NCBI GenBank assembly: GCA_900696645.1
Contig: CAADGV010000010.1
Coordinates: 1 to 64,000 of the forward strand
Reading direction: 5' to 3'
Source: an uncultured Chlorobiota bacterium
GTDB taxonomy: Bacteria > Bacteroidota > Ignavibacteria > UBA10030 > UBA6906
DNA: 64,000 nucleotides
The notes beneath the pieces were generated by a model. It had not been told where the DNA came from, made no database searches, and saw only the letters and a list, made by a program, of their open reading frames with translations. Positions 26,822-37,200 of the stretch are shown piece by piece (positions within the stretch are counted from its first letter, which is position 1; each line of letters opens with the position of its first letter). Both the position numbers and the translations under genes were made by a program.

Positions 26822-28810
26822 ATGAAACGTTTTGTGTGGTTGACTCTGCTATGCGATCTGATGTTGTTTGCCGGTGTGTTCGCGCAACAGGATTCGGCTG
26901 CCTACCGCGCAGCAACAACTATTTCCGATCCGCTTCAAAAAATCAATGCGCTGCAGGATTTCCTGAAACAGTATCCCGACAGCAAACTGCGAACCCGAGC
27001 CTTCGATGGCTTGTTCGACCTGCATGTTGAACGGGGCAATGAACAAGAGGCCCTCGAAGCCGCGGACAACTCTCTCCGGACTCTCACACCCGAAAACCGC
27101 ATGAGTCCGTACAATCGCTTTGCGTACAATCTCGCAAAGAACAACATCGGGCTGGATTCGGCGCTTCTGTACATTGATCGGGCAATCGAAATGGCCGGAA
27201 CGTCGCGCAATCTCTCCGGCTATCAGGATACGAAAGCGTATGTTCTTTACCGCCTCGGCAGATTTGTTGAAGCAGAGGAGTTGCAAAGAATCGCAATCAA
27301 GGGTCATGAAGATGATTACGAGTATCTCAGCAATCTTGCTCTGTACGAAAACGCCAACGGGAAAGTGCAGGATGGATTGCAAACAATGGCGAAGGCTTTG
27401 TACTTCGGGGCCGATCAGGAATCGAAACAGCATTTTCTTGAGTGGATTGACAAAGCGGAAAAAGATCAAGCGAAGCGCCATGCACTGAAACAAACTGTTT
27501 TCATGTCTGCTGTCCGCTCGCTGACCGACACACTCAAAGGTTCTGCACTTATCTCGGCGCGCAGCAACGCAGCGACTGTGATGGCGGATCTCGGTGTTGA
27601 CCTCAATACTGCCCGCCAATGGTCGGAGAATGCGGTGAAATCGCTGAACAAAAAATCCCCGGTCAACGATGTCGTGCAGTTCAGGCAGAGTCTTGCTCTC
27701 GTGCTTTGCGCGCAAGGAGCATACAAGGATGCTCTTGCACATCTTCAGTCAATTGAATCGTTGGTCGATCCGTACGAAAGCAGATGCTGGCTTACGCTGG
27801 GAAAGACGCATGAACAGCTTGGGAATCGCCGTCCTGCTATTATCGCGTACATGAATGGCCTCATTGCAAGAAATGATAAGACCTTACGCTCGGCGTTGGA
27901 AACAGTCTACACAAAAGAATACGGTTCATTGGATGGCATTGAGAAAGAACTCGACTCATTGCGGCAATCAAGCGCAAGTGTTGAACCGGGGCATTACGGA
28001 AAACCATCCACGCCGAACGGCAAGGTTGTTCTTGCCGAATTATTCACCGGCGCGGAATGCGGGCCTTGCGCGAGTTCTGATCTTGCGTTTGACGCCTTGA
28101 CCGAATATTACCCGCGTACAGTGCTGGCGATTCTTGAATATCATGTTCACATACCCGGCCCCGACCCGATGACAATTGATGAATCGTGGGACCGGTACTC
28201 GTGGTACGCGGGACAGGGAACGCCAACGGTTGTGATCGACGGGAGAGAATCAATAATCGGCGGCGGTCCGAAAACTGTCACCCGAAACCGGTTCGGTGTG
28301 TATCAGTTTGCGATTAAGAAGTTTGAGGCCGAGAAGCCGCGTGCACGGCTTTCGTTATCCGTTACGCGAGAGGGAGATGACATTGCCGCGACGATCGGCG
28401 TTGCCGGGACGAATTCAACGGGAAGAGTGGGAAAAAGTGTTGTACATGTTGCGTTGGTGGAACGTTCAGTTGATTACACAGGCGCCAACGGAATTTCGAG
28501 ACATGCTTTTGTTGTTCGCCGGATGATGGATGATGCAAGTGGAACTATCGTCTCACCGCAACAAAAGGAGGCATCGTTCAACAAGCGAGTAAACGTTGCG
28601 GAAGTTGAGCAGAGAATAAAGGAGTATCTCGATAATCCTTCGGCCCAACGTTCGTGGACTTACCGCAGGCCGTTCACAGGGTGGCGGGCCCGTCCGGAAA
28701 TACTCGACCGCTCCAATCTTGCAATCGTGGCCTGGGTACAGGATGTTGAATCGAAGGAGGTATTGCAGGCGGCATATCAGGATGTGCCGGCAATAGTGGG
28801 AACGCATTAA
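26822..28810 (+). CDS. Exported TPR protein with C-terminal thioredoxin-like (Omp28-type) domain
   Basis: A 662-residue protein. The signal peptide is 'MKRFVWLTLLCDLMLFAGVFAQ'. Residues ~25-370 are helical repeats of TPR character ('ALEAADNSLRTLTPENRMSP', 'GRFVEAEELQRIAIKGHEDD', 'GAYKDALAHLQSIESLVDPY'). A thioredoxin-like domain follows with the C-x2-C motif C413-G-P-C416 in 'LAELFTGAECGPCASSD' and the cis-proline strand 'GQGTPTVVIDGRE'. The final part is beta-rich. ATG 26822 is chosen because the signal peptide begins there; the frame extends upstream through the previous gene. It is probably periplasmic and may receive or give electrons to the upstream DsbD-alpha-like protein. Confidence 0.82.
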   Translation: MKRFVWLTLLCDLMLFAGVFAQQDSAAYRAATTISDPLQKINALQDFLKQYPDSKLRTRAFDGLFDLHVERGNEQEALEAADNSLRTLTPENRMSPYNRFAYNLAKNNIGLDSALLYIDRAIEMAGTSRNLSGYQDTKAYVLYRLGRFVEAEELQRIAIKGHEDDYEYLSNLALYENANGKVQDGLQTMAKALYFGADQESKQHFLEWIDKAEKDQAKRHALKQTVFMSAVRSLTDTLKGSALISARSNAATVMADLGVDLNTARQWSENAVKSLNKKSPVNDVVQFRQSLALVLCAQGAYKDALAHLQSIESLVDPYESRCWLTLGKTHEQLGNRRPAIIAYMNGLIARNDKTLRSALETVYTKEYGSLDGIEKELDSLRQSSASVEPGHYGKPSTPNGKVVLAELFTGAECGPCASSDLAFDALTEYYPRTVLAILEYHVHIPGPDPMTIDESWDRYSWYAGQGTPTVVIDGRESIIGGGPKTVTRNRFGVYQFAIKKFEAEKPRARLSLSVTREGDDIAATIGVAGTNSTGRVGKSVVHVALVERSVDYTGANGISRHAFVVRRMMDDASGTIVSPQQKEASFNKRVNVAEVEQRIKEYLDNPSAQRSWTYRRPFTGWRARPEILDRSNLAIVAWVQDVESKEVLQAAYQDVPAIVGTH

Positions 28811-28892
28811 CCGGTCCTGGAAATCTTATTCTGGAACGGACATGCGGTCGCGGGTGTTGCTAATGCCAAGAGGCGGTTGCAACGCAACGAAG

Positions 28893-28910
28893 TATGATTC
28901 ATGAATCATA
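28893..28910. promoter_or_regulatory. Perfect 18-bp palindrome before the aldo/keto reductase gene
   Basis: The sequence TATGATTCATGAATCATA is identical to its reverse complement. It ends 3 bases before the Shine-Dalgarno AAGGAG and 16 bases before the ATG at 28926. The size suits a homodimeric regulator's operator or a small mRNA hairpin that could hide the ribosome-binding site. No regulator gene lies next to it. Confidence 0.45.
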
Positions 28911-28925
28911 TCCAAGGAGTTTCCG

Positions 28926-29891
28926 ATGAAACGAACTGATCTTTCGCGCAGGAACTTTGTTCGCACAGTAATCGGCGGTGCCGCAGCAGCAGGGCTGGCG
29001 GGCACACTGAAACCGCTCGACCTTTTCGGGGGGGATGGAGATGCGAAAGCAATGCCCTTCAGACCGCTTGGGAAGACAGGGCATAGTGTCCGCCTCTTCA
29101 GTCTGGGCGGACAAGCAACGCTTGAAACCGGAGGCAAGGAAGAGGAATCACTTGCAATAATCAACCGGGGGCTTGACCTCGGTGTCAACTACATCGATAC
29201 TGCCGCGGCATACGGCAGGGGAGTGAGCGAGAAGTATATCGGCATGGTGATGAAGTCGCGTCGCAAAGAAGTTTTTCTCGCAACAAAGACACACAACCGA
29301 AGTTACGACGGCTCAATGCGCTTGCTTGAACAATCGCTTGCCAATCTGCAAACCGACCACCTTGATGCGTGGCAGTTGCACAATGTGAGAACGCAGGAAG
29401 ATCTTGACAAAATCTTCGCGAAAGACGGTGCAATCAAGGCGTTGGAGAAGGCCCGCGACGAGAAGATTGTTCGCTTTCTCGGCATCACCGGACACTATGA
29501 TCCATTTGTCCTGAAGAAAGGCATCGAGCAATATCCGTTCGATACGATTCTTATGGCATTGAATGCTGCTGACAAGCACAACAAATCGTTCATCGAACAT
29601 TTGTTGCCGACTGCTGTGGAAAAGAAGATGGGTATTATCGGAATGAAGATTCCTGCACGCGGGAGAATGTTCCGTGAAGGCGGCATCACGAATATGGAAC
29701 CTGCGATGCGGTACGTTCTGTCGCTTCCCGTCAGTACCGTTATCGTCGGCATATCGACTCTTGACGAGCTTGAGGAGAATATTCGCATTGCCCGGGACTT
29801 CAAGCCGATGACGAAGGAGGAGATGGCGAAAACCGAGGAATTGACACGGCCATACTTCTCGGATGCGAGCTGGTTCAAATCGTCGTGGTGA
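28926..29891 (+). CDS. Tat-exported aldo/keto reductase
   Basis: A 321-residue NAD(P)H-dependent oxidoreductase. The N-terminus carries a twin-arginine signal ('LSRRNFVRTVIGGAAAAGLA') and then a spacer 'LFGGDGDAKAMPFRPLGKTG'. The TIM-barrel catalytic residues are present: Asp and Tyr in 'YIDTAAAYGRG', Lys in 'VFLATKTHNRS', His in 'DAWQLHNVR'. Tat-signalled members of this family are common in Bacteroidota, Planctomycetes and relatives, and are folded with cofactor before export. The substrate is unknown. The ATG has a good Shine-Dalgarno (AAGGAG). Confidence 0.92.
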   Translation: MKRTDLSRRNFVRTVIGGAAAAGLAGTLKPLDLFGGDGDAKAMPFRPLGKTGHSVRLFSLGGQATLETGGKEEESLAIINRGLDLGVNYIDTAAAYGRGVSEKYIGMVMKSRRKEVFLATKTHNRSYDGSMRLLEQSLANLQTDHLDAWQLHNVRTQEDLDKIFAKDGAIKALEKARDEKIVRFLGITGHYDPFVLKKGIEQYPFDTILMALNAADKHNKSFIEHLLPTAVEKKMGIIGMKIPARGRMFREGGITNMEPAMRYVLSLPVSTVIVGISTLDELEENIRIARDFKPMTKEEMAKTEELTRPYFSDASWFKSSW

Positions 29892-29941
29892 GCCAGGTTT
29901 CTTTCGTCCTTTGACAACGTGACACACTTCAGAGATTCTTG

Positions 29942-30412
29942 ATGCCGAAAGATTACGATCCGCGGATGCACACGGCAGAACATATTCTCAACCAGACGAT
30001 GGTGAGAATGTTCAACCGGGGACGCTCGTTCAGCAATCATCTTGAACGGAAGAAATCGAAATGTGACTATCATTTCGATCGGGATCTCACCGCCGACGAA
30101 ATTGCGGCGATCGAGAAAGGCGTGAACGAGATTGTTACCCGCGATGCACCCGTGTATGAGGAATTCCTTTCACGAGAACTCGCGCAACAAGACTTTGACT
30201 TGGCGCGGCTTCCCGATCAAACCGGTGACAGGATCAGAATTATCAAAGTTGGCGACTATGACGCGTGTCCGTGCATAGGCCAGCATGTCCGCAGTACACG
30301 TGAAATCGGAACCTTTCGCATCATCTCAACCGGTTACGAGGAAGGAGTGCTTCGGATCCGGTTCAAACTTCTGCCCGGAACAGCCGCAAGTGCCGAAGAT
30401 GCGGAATCTTGA
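29942..30412 (+). CDS. AlaX-like trans-editing protein (threonyl/alanyl tRNA synthetase SAD domain)
   Basis: A 156-residue stand-alone second-additional-domain protein. Its zinc-binding H-x3-H is H10/H14 ('MHTAEHILNQ') and C-x3-H is C111/H115 ('DACPCIGQHV'). These are the metal ligands used by AlaRS/ThrRS editing domains and by AlaX proteins to hydrolyse mischarged tRNA (Ser-tRNA(Ala) or Gly-tRNA(Ala)). No aminoacylation or C-Ala domain is attached. The substrate tRNA is not certain. ATG 29942 is preferred over a TTG three bases upstream. Confidence 0.82.
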   Translation: MPKDYDPRMHTAEHILNQTMVRMFNRGRSFSNHLERKKSKCDYHFDRDLTADEIAAIEKGVNEIVTRDAPVYEEFLSRELAQQDFDLARLPDQTGDRIRIIKVGDYDACPCIGQHVRSTREIGTFRIISTGYEEGVLRIRFKLLPGTAASAEDAES

Positions 30413-30527
30413 TTCTGAATCTCGTTTCCGGTAGTTTATATGATGCAGTCTAACGCTTCAAGGATGTATTGCCGCCGGAACCTGCTTTATTTAACTCAAC
30501 ATCAACCACAATCAAAAAGGTAATAAG

Positions 30528-30800
30528 ATGCCAAACCAGGAACATCTTTCCGTGCTGAGTAAGGGGATTTCGGAATGGAACAAGTGGAGAGCGGCAAACC
30601 CGGGCGTTGTGCCGGAGCTGAGTGATGCAAACCTCAGCGGCAAGGATCTTAGCAAAGGCGATTTCTCCCGCGCTGATTTCCGGAATGCTGATCTTTCCAA
30701 TGCAATCCTTACAGGGGCAAATTTCGAGAAGGCTGATCTTTCAGGAGCTAATTTGGGAGGGGCAATGGGCCTTACTTGGCAAGGATTGGATAACCGTTAG
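30528..30800 (+). CDS. Small pentapeptide-repeat protein
   Basis: A 90-residue protein. Residues 1-30 are helical and Trp-containing ('LSKGISEWNKWRAANPG'). The rest is about nine A(D/N)LXX repeats ('DANLSGKDLSKGDFSRADF', 'RNADLSNAILTGANF', 'EKADLSGANLGGAMG') that would form a right-handed quadrilateral beta-helix. 'SKGISEWNKWRAANP' is a leader often found ahead of pentapeptide domains in longer proteins, so this may be a shortened member. No effector domain is present. A Shine-Dalgarno-like AAAAAGG precedes the ATG. Confidence 0.8.
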   Translation: MPNQEHLSVLSKGISEWNKWRAANPGVVPELSDANLSGKDLSKGDFSRADFRNADLSNAILTGANFEKADLSGANLGGAMGLTWQGLDNR

Positions 30801-30816
30801 CATTCACCGTCGTTCG

Positions 30817-30892
30817 GCCCTCGTAGCTCAGTGGATAGAGCAGCGGTTTCCTAAACCGTTGGCCGGCAGTTCGACTCTGCCCGAGGGCACCA
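30817..30892 (+). tRNA. tRNA-Arg (anticodon CCT)
   Basis: A full cloverleaf can be drawn. The acceptor stem is GCCCTCG (30817-30823) with CGAGGGC. The D arm is GCTC/GAGC. The anticodon stem is GCGGT/ACCGT around loop TTCCTAA, so the anticodon is CCT (decodes AGG). The T arm is GGCAG/CTGCC around TTCGACT. The discriminator is A, and the CCA end (30890-30892) is encoded. The tRNA lies 16 bases after the pentapeptide gene. No integrase or direct-repeat attachment site was noticed next to it. Confidence 0.97.
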
Positions 30893-31289
30893 TTTTTTGC
30901 CTCAATAGGCCGTCATAGACTCCACTACTTTGACTAACGCGGGTTGCTAATCTGAACCCGCATCGATTTCCCCCATCTTCTTCTAAATGAACTAATTAGC
31001 ATTCCCTCCGACACGGAAATTTTGATTCCCGGCTCGTTGACTGATGAATGATTTCTTTGTATGTTGCAGTCACGATATGTACATTTGCCTGTACATAGTC
31101 GGACAATCCTCTGTGGGGCACCAAAAGTTTTCCCCTTTCAAGCTATCTGGTGGCGATTGGCTCAAACGAATTCAGGGGTTTAGAATGCACGCCTCAGAAC
31201 TTCGACGAGAGATGAACCTCGGATTATCTGTACCCTTCATTTCGAAGACAGGAATGATTATGTGTGAAACTATACGTGAAGGTGCAAGT
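30893..31289. other. Leader region between tRNA-Arg and the giant repeat-protein gene
   Basis: A ~400-base stretch with no convincing gene. It holds a 7-bp inverted repeat (GCGGGTT/AACCCGC at 30939-30961, 9-base loop, no T-tract) and a promoter-like pair at 31037-31065. The giant gene's frame is open from 31044, but the translated part has no signal peptide until residue 83. The downstream in-phase ATGs at 31260 and 31290 have better initiation contexts, so the open frame is probably untranslated leader. Confidence 0.5.
31037..31065 (+). promoter_or_regulatory. Candidate promoter for the giant repeat-protein gene
   Basis: TTGACT (31037-31042) and TATGTT (31060-31065) are separated by 17 bases, matching the general bacterial housekeeping pattern (5/6 and 4/6). 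Use of this promoter would give a leader of over 200 bases. Bacteroidota-type sigma factors prefer a different -7/-33 pattern, so this is tentative. Confidence 0.3.
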
Positions 31290-34200
31290 ATGTGCAAGAG
31301 TTGCGTTACACGCCTGTGGCTTATTCTTACTGTTCTTCTTTGCATCGGTTCTGCAGGGGCGTTTGCGCAGGCAACGCAGGTTCGTGTAGAGACGATGCCT
31401 GACGGAACCGGGACAATTGTTCCGGCTCAGAGCTTGGCACTGGGCGAAACCCTCGTAGTATATGCAATCAGTCGAACTGCCGGTGGTGTGTTCGTTGCCA
31501 ATGTTGTGGCGGATGTTTGGGCTCTTGATTCGATTGCTGGGGGAGTGGTTGCGGGAGATCTTGTTCCCCATGCGAACAGAAGAAGCGCAACGTTCCGGGC
31601 GCGCTTGACGGGCTCGGCGAACATCAGAGCGACGTTTGGTTTGCTGACTCCGGTTCGTTCAGGAAAGATTACTGTTGTTCCAGGGCCTGCCAAAAAACTC
31701 GCGTTCATTCAGGGCCCTACGAATGCAAACGCAGGAGCAGCAATTGCACCGCCCATTACCGTTCAGATTCAGGATTCAGTTGGAAACAGTGTGCCAACGC
31801 CGGCGCCCGGCTTGCAAATCAATCTTGCGATTCACACAGGTACAGGAGTTCTTGGTGGGACAGTTGCCCGTTTAACAGACGCAACGGGGCGGGCAACATT
31901 CAATGATGTAAGCGTCAACCTCGTCGGCATAAAGACGCTTAAAGCCACCCGTGCCGGACTGGACAGCGCAGTAAGTGCTTCATTTACGATCAACCCCGGA
32001 GCTGCAAAGAAGCTTGTATTCATTCAGCAACCTACAACAACCTCTGCCGGCACGATTATCACTCCTCCTATTACCGTTCAGGTACAAGATACGTTCGGGA
32101 ATAATGTCAGGACACCTGCGCCGGGACTTGCTATCACCGTGGCTCTCAATTCCGGAACAGGAGTTCTCGGCGGCACGTTAGTGCGTTCGACAGATACGAC
32201 AGGGCTCGCTACATTCAATAATCTGAGTCTGAACATCAGCGGGGCAAAGACGTTGAAGGCTACCCGCACCGGGTTGGATAGTGCCGTGAGTACTGCATTT
32301 ACGATCAACGCAGCAGCCCCGAAGAAGCTTCTGTTTGTTCAACAGCCAACGAATACTCCGGCGGGAACGAGTATCAACCCTCCGATCACTGTGCAAGTTC
32401 AGGACACATTCGGGAATAGTGTCAGAACGCCGGCGCCCGGACTTCTTGTTAACCTCGCTCTCAATTCGGGAACCGGCGTTTTGGGCGGAACGCTGGCCCG
32501 TTCAACAGATACGACGGGGCTGGCGACGTTCAATGATGTGAATGTAAACCTCATCGGCCTGAAAACTGTGAAGGCGACTCGTACCGGATTGGATAGTGCA
32601 ATCAGTACCTCGTTCACTGTCAGTGCGGCACCTGCAAAAAAACTGGTATTCGTCCAGCAACCGACTAACGACACGGCTGGAACAATTATCACACCACCAA
32701 TTACCGTTCAGGTACAGGATACATTCGGGAATAATGTGGCGGGCGTTGTTTCTGTTGTGATGACCATACATTCAGGAACCGGTGTCCTGTCGGGCACGAC
32801 AACGAAATCGACAAGTGCTGCCGGTCTTGCAACATTCGACAATCTCAGCATCAATCTTACCGGGGCAAAACAACTCAAGGCAAACAATCCCGGTCTTGAT
32901 TCGGCTGTCAGCGTGTCCTTTACGATCAATCCGGCAGCAGCGTCGCGGCTTGCGATTCAGGTACAGCCGTCTGCAACAGCAACCGCAGGCGTTGTGTTTG
33001 CTCAACAGCCTGTGGTGAGAATTGAAGATGCTTTTGGAAATCTCGTTACAACGAACAATTCTACATCAGTAACTGCCACTCGCAGTGCCGGAACGGGGAC
33101 GTTGCAAGGAACGACGACGTTGACCGCTTCGGGAGGACTCGTGTCGTTCACGAATCTCAGGCATAATGTTTCGGGCACGATATCAATTCAGTTTACGAGT
33201 CTGCCTGTACTCACGCCTGTTACATCTACAAACATAGTGGTAAGTCCTGCTGCTGCATCGAAACTCGTTTTTACCCAGCAGCCGACGAATACAGTTTCAG
33301 GCTCCGCGATTACACCGGCGCTTACTGTTCAGCTTCAGGACACGTTCAGCAACAATGTTCTTCAATCTGGCCGCCCTGTTCTGATGACGTTGTCGTCAGG
33401 AACAGGTGTACTCAGTGGCACGACAACACAGAACACGAATGCATCCGGAGTTGCAACGTTCAGCAATCTTAACATCAATCTTGTGGGTACGAAAGCCCTG
33501 ACGGCGACCAGTACCGGCCTGGTTTCAGCGATTAGCAGCAGTTTCCAAATTACAGTCGGGCCGCCTGCTACTGTTGTAGCGACTGCAGGTACACCACAGA
33601 GCGCTCTTGTGAATACCGCCTTTTCTACCAATCTGCGGGCATTAGTCCGAGACGCCGCAGGAAACGTTATTTCCGGGGCAACTGTTACGTTCACGGCGCC
33701 AACGACGGGGGCAAGGGGGACATTTGCCGGAGGCCTTTCAACGATAAATGTTGCGACCGATACCAACGGCATTGCCACGGCAACTGTCTTTACGGCCAAC
33801 ATCATTGCGGGATCGTACAACGTCACGGCGTCCGTTGTTGGTGTTCCGACCCCTGCAACGTACGCTTTAACGAACACCGCGGGGCCGCCCCGACAGATTG
33901 CTGCAACCGCAGGAACACCTCAAAGCACACAGATTGCAACGGCGTTTCCTGTGAACTTTCAGGCAACGGTGAGGGATACATTTGGAAACCTCCTGAGCGG
34001 TATCGTTGTGACCTTCACGGCACCCTCAAGCGGCCCGTCGGGCACGTTTGCGGGAGGTGTCAACACATCCACAACAAATGTCAGCGGTGTGGCGACCGCT
34101 GCGGTATTCAGTGCCAATATCATTGCGGGATCGTATCAGTTGACTGCGACTGCGCCGGGCATTACTACTCCGGCTGCGTTTGCACTGACCAACCTGCCGG

Positions 34201-37200
34201 GAACGCCGACTTCCGTTACAGCTACAGCAGGAACTCCGCAGTCTGCACAAGTCGGTACAGCCTTTGCCACAAATCTGACGGCACTTGTTCGGGATGGTGC
34301 CAGCAATCCTGTTCCCGGCATTCTCGTAAGATTCAAGAAACCGGCAACGGGTGCAAGCGGAACATTCGCGGGTGGGATTGATACAGTGAGAACGGATGCA
34401 AACGGTGTTGCCGTTGCACCGGTTTTCACGGCCAACCTTATAGCAGGAAGCTATAACGATAGCGCGGTTGTGACGGGTGTTCCAGCACCGGCAATCTATC
34501 AAATGACAAATACATCCGGGCCGCCCGGAAACATTACCGTTGTCGCGGGAACACCCCAATCTGCAGTCGTCAACACGGCATTTGCAACAAGCCTGCAAGT
34601 CCTCGTCAGGGATGCTGTCGGAAATCCTGTGAACAACGTTACTGTAACATTTACGGCCCCATCGACCGGTCCGAGCGGCAAGTTTGGTGGTCTTCGGGTT
34701 GTGACAGCTCCGACGAATGTCAGCGGAATTGCAACGGCTCCAACGTTCACTGCCGATACACTGGCAGGTTCCTATCAGGTAACGGCCTCTGCTCCTGATG
34801 TTACGACGCCCGCTCTGTTCGCGATGACGAATAATCCGGGAGCCGCATCCCGTATTCTCGCTACAGCGGGAACACCCCAAAGCGCGCAGATAGGGACAGC
34901 ATTCGCGACAAACTTCAGAGTCCGGGTGACGGATGCGTTTGACAATCCCATCGGCGGGAACCTTGTCACGTTTACGCCACCTGCAACCGGTCCGAGCGGA
35001 GCGTTTCAAGGGAATGTGAATACAACCACAACCGATTCAACCGGTGCAGCGACCGCAGTAGTTTTTACGGCTAACTTCATTGCCGGAACATACAATCTGC
35101 CGGCTACTGCTACGGGTGTTGCAACTCCTGCGCAATTTGTTCTCACCAACACAGCCGGAACTCCTCAGACAATCACTCCAACAGCGGGGACTCCGCAAAG
35201 CGCACGCGTGAACACACAGTTTGCTGCAAGTCTCCAAGCGATTGTAAGAGATGGAGCTGGGAATCCTGCTTCGGGCATAACGGTGACGTTCACGGCCCCT
35301 GTTTCCGGAGCAAGTGCCCGGTTCTCAAACGGACAGACGACATTCACAACAACATCATCCGGTGCGGGAATTGCGTCGGCGACGGTGTTCGCAAACACAA
35401 TTGTAGGAAGTTACGCTGTTAATGCCACAGTCTCAGGAGTGGCATCTCCTGCAATCTTCTTGCTGACAAATACCCCGGGAATAGCAGCAAGTGTTTCTGC
35501 AACCGCAGGCACCCCACAAGCCACGACTGTCAATACCGCATTTCCTGTTCAGTTTCAGGCAACGGTGAGAGATTCATTTAACAACGTTGTGCCCGGGGTT
35601 CTCGTAACATTTTCGGGCACAGGCGGATCGTTTGTTGGCGGGGTCGATACTGCTCGAACGAATTCAGGCGGCGTTGCCACGGCAGCAGTTTTTGTTGCGG
35701 GGACAGTCGCAGGCGCGCACACAGTAAACGCAAGCGTGCCCGGTGTAACTGCACCGGCTGCGTATTCACTGACAAATCTTGCCGGTTCTCCTGAAAGTGT
35801 ATTTGCGACGGCAGGAACTCCGCAAAGCACTCAAGTGAATACGGCATTTGCTACCCAACTTGCAGTTGCAGTCCGGGATTCGTTCAATAATCCTGTACCG
35901 AACGTTATTGTGACGTTCACCGTTCCACTTACCGGACCGAGCGGAGTGTTTGCGGGTGGAGTGAATATCGCAACGACAAACAGCGCCGGCGTGGCAACCG
36001 CTCCGGTTCTGACGGCGAACAGCACAGCCGGACAGTACATCGTGACCGCGTCGGTGCCGGGCGTTTCGTCGCCTGCACAGTTCTTCCTCACAAATGTTCC
36101 GGGACAAGCAGCGAGCATCATCCCGACTGCGGGAACTCCCCAAAGTGCTCAGGTCAATACGCCCTTTGCAACAAACTTCAGTGTTCTTGTCCGAGACGCA
36201 TCCGGGAATCCTGTGAGAAATCTGACAGTTACATTCACTGTCCCGTCCTCCGGTCCGGGCGGGATGTTTGCAGCAGGCGGGAACTTCACGACGGACTCGA
36301 ACGGCGTCGTTACAGCGCCGCAATTTACCGCCAATACGACGGCAGGCAGATATACGGTGAATGCAACCGTGGCAGGAGTTCCAACTCCGGCACAATTCCA
36401 ACTAACGAACACACCCGGTGTTGCGAATTCTGTAGTACTTGCCGGTGGCTCAGGACAATCCACAACAGTCGGGACGGTTTTCCCGGTTCCGCTTCAGGCA
36501 TTGGTGAGGGATAACTGGAACAATCCGGTACCCGGAATACTTGTCACGTTCACGTCACCTTCTACGGGCCCGTCATGTAACTTCGCCGGATTTGCAATCG
36601 GTACGGCAACTACTGATACGAACGGCATTGCGAGCATTATCGCCATAGCGAACCAATTGGCCGGATCGTACAATGTTGTCGCAACGGTTTCCGGGATCTC
36701 AACACCTGCAAACTTCTCGCTGTCAAATACCGCTGCAGCGCCAGCAACAATCATTGCAACAGCGGGCACACCGCAAAGCGCCCAAGTAGGGACAGTGTTC
36801 TCCACGCCTCTGCAGGCTCTCGTGCGTGACGGATTCAGCAATCCTGTTCCGAATGCTCTTGTTCAGTTCACTCCTCCGGCAACCGGGCCGAGCGGAACGT
36901 TCCAAAATAACATTGACACCGTGAGAACGAACTCGGGTGGGGTGGCGACAGCCCGCCCGTTCACGGCAAACCTGATTGCTGGAGGTCCGTACTCTGTCAC
37001 CGCGGGTGTCACGGGAGTTACCGAAACAGCGTCGTATCTTTTGACAAACCTCACCGGCCCGCCGGGGAGCATCACAATCTTGCAGGGAACTCCGCAGATC
37101 ACGACCGTGGGAACGGCGTTCCCTGTGCAGTTCAGGGTGCAGGTCAGGGATTCCGCGAACAATCCAGTGGTAAACACGCCGGTCACGTTCTTCCCGCCTC

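Noticed and set aside
30817-31289. Integrated element next to tRNA-Arg
   Set aside because: No integrase and no repeat of the tRNA 3' end were noticed; the nearby 7-bp inverted repeat lacks mobile-element features.
34026-35009. 327-codon frame on the - strand inside the giant gene, and similar ones at 35766-36401 and 38517-38942
   Set aside because: They mirror the repeated coding sequence of the + strand; their translations are low-complexity Arg/Cys/Ser-rich with no domain.
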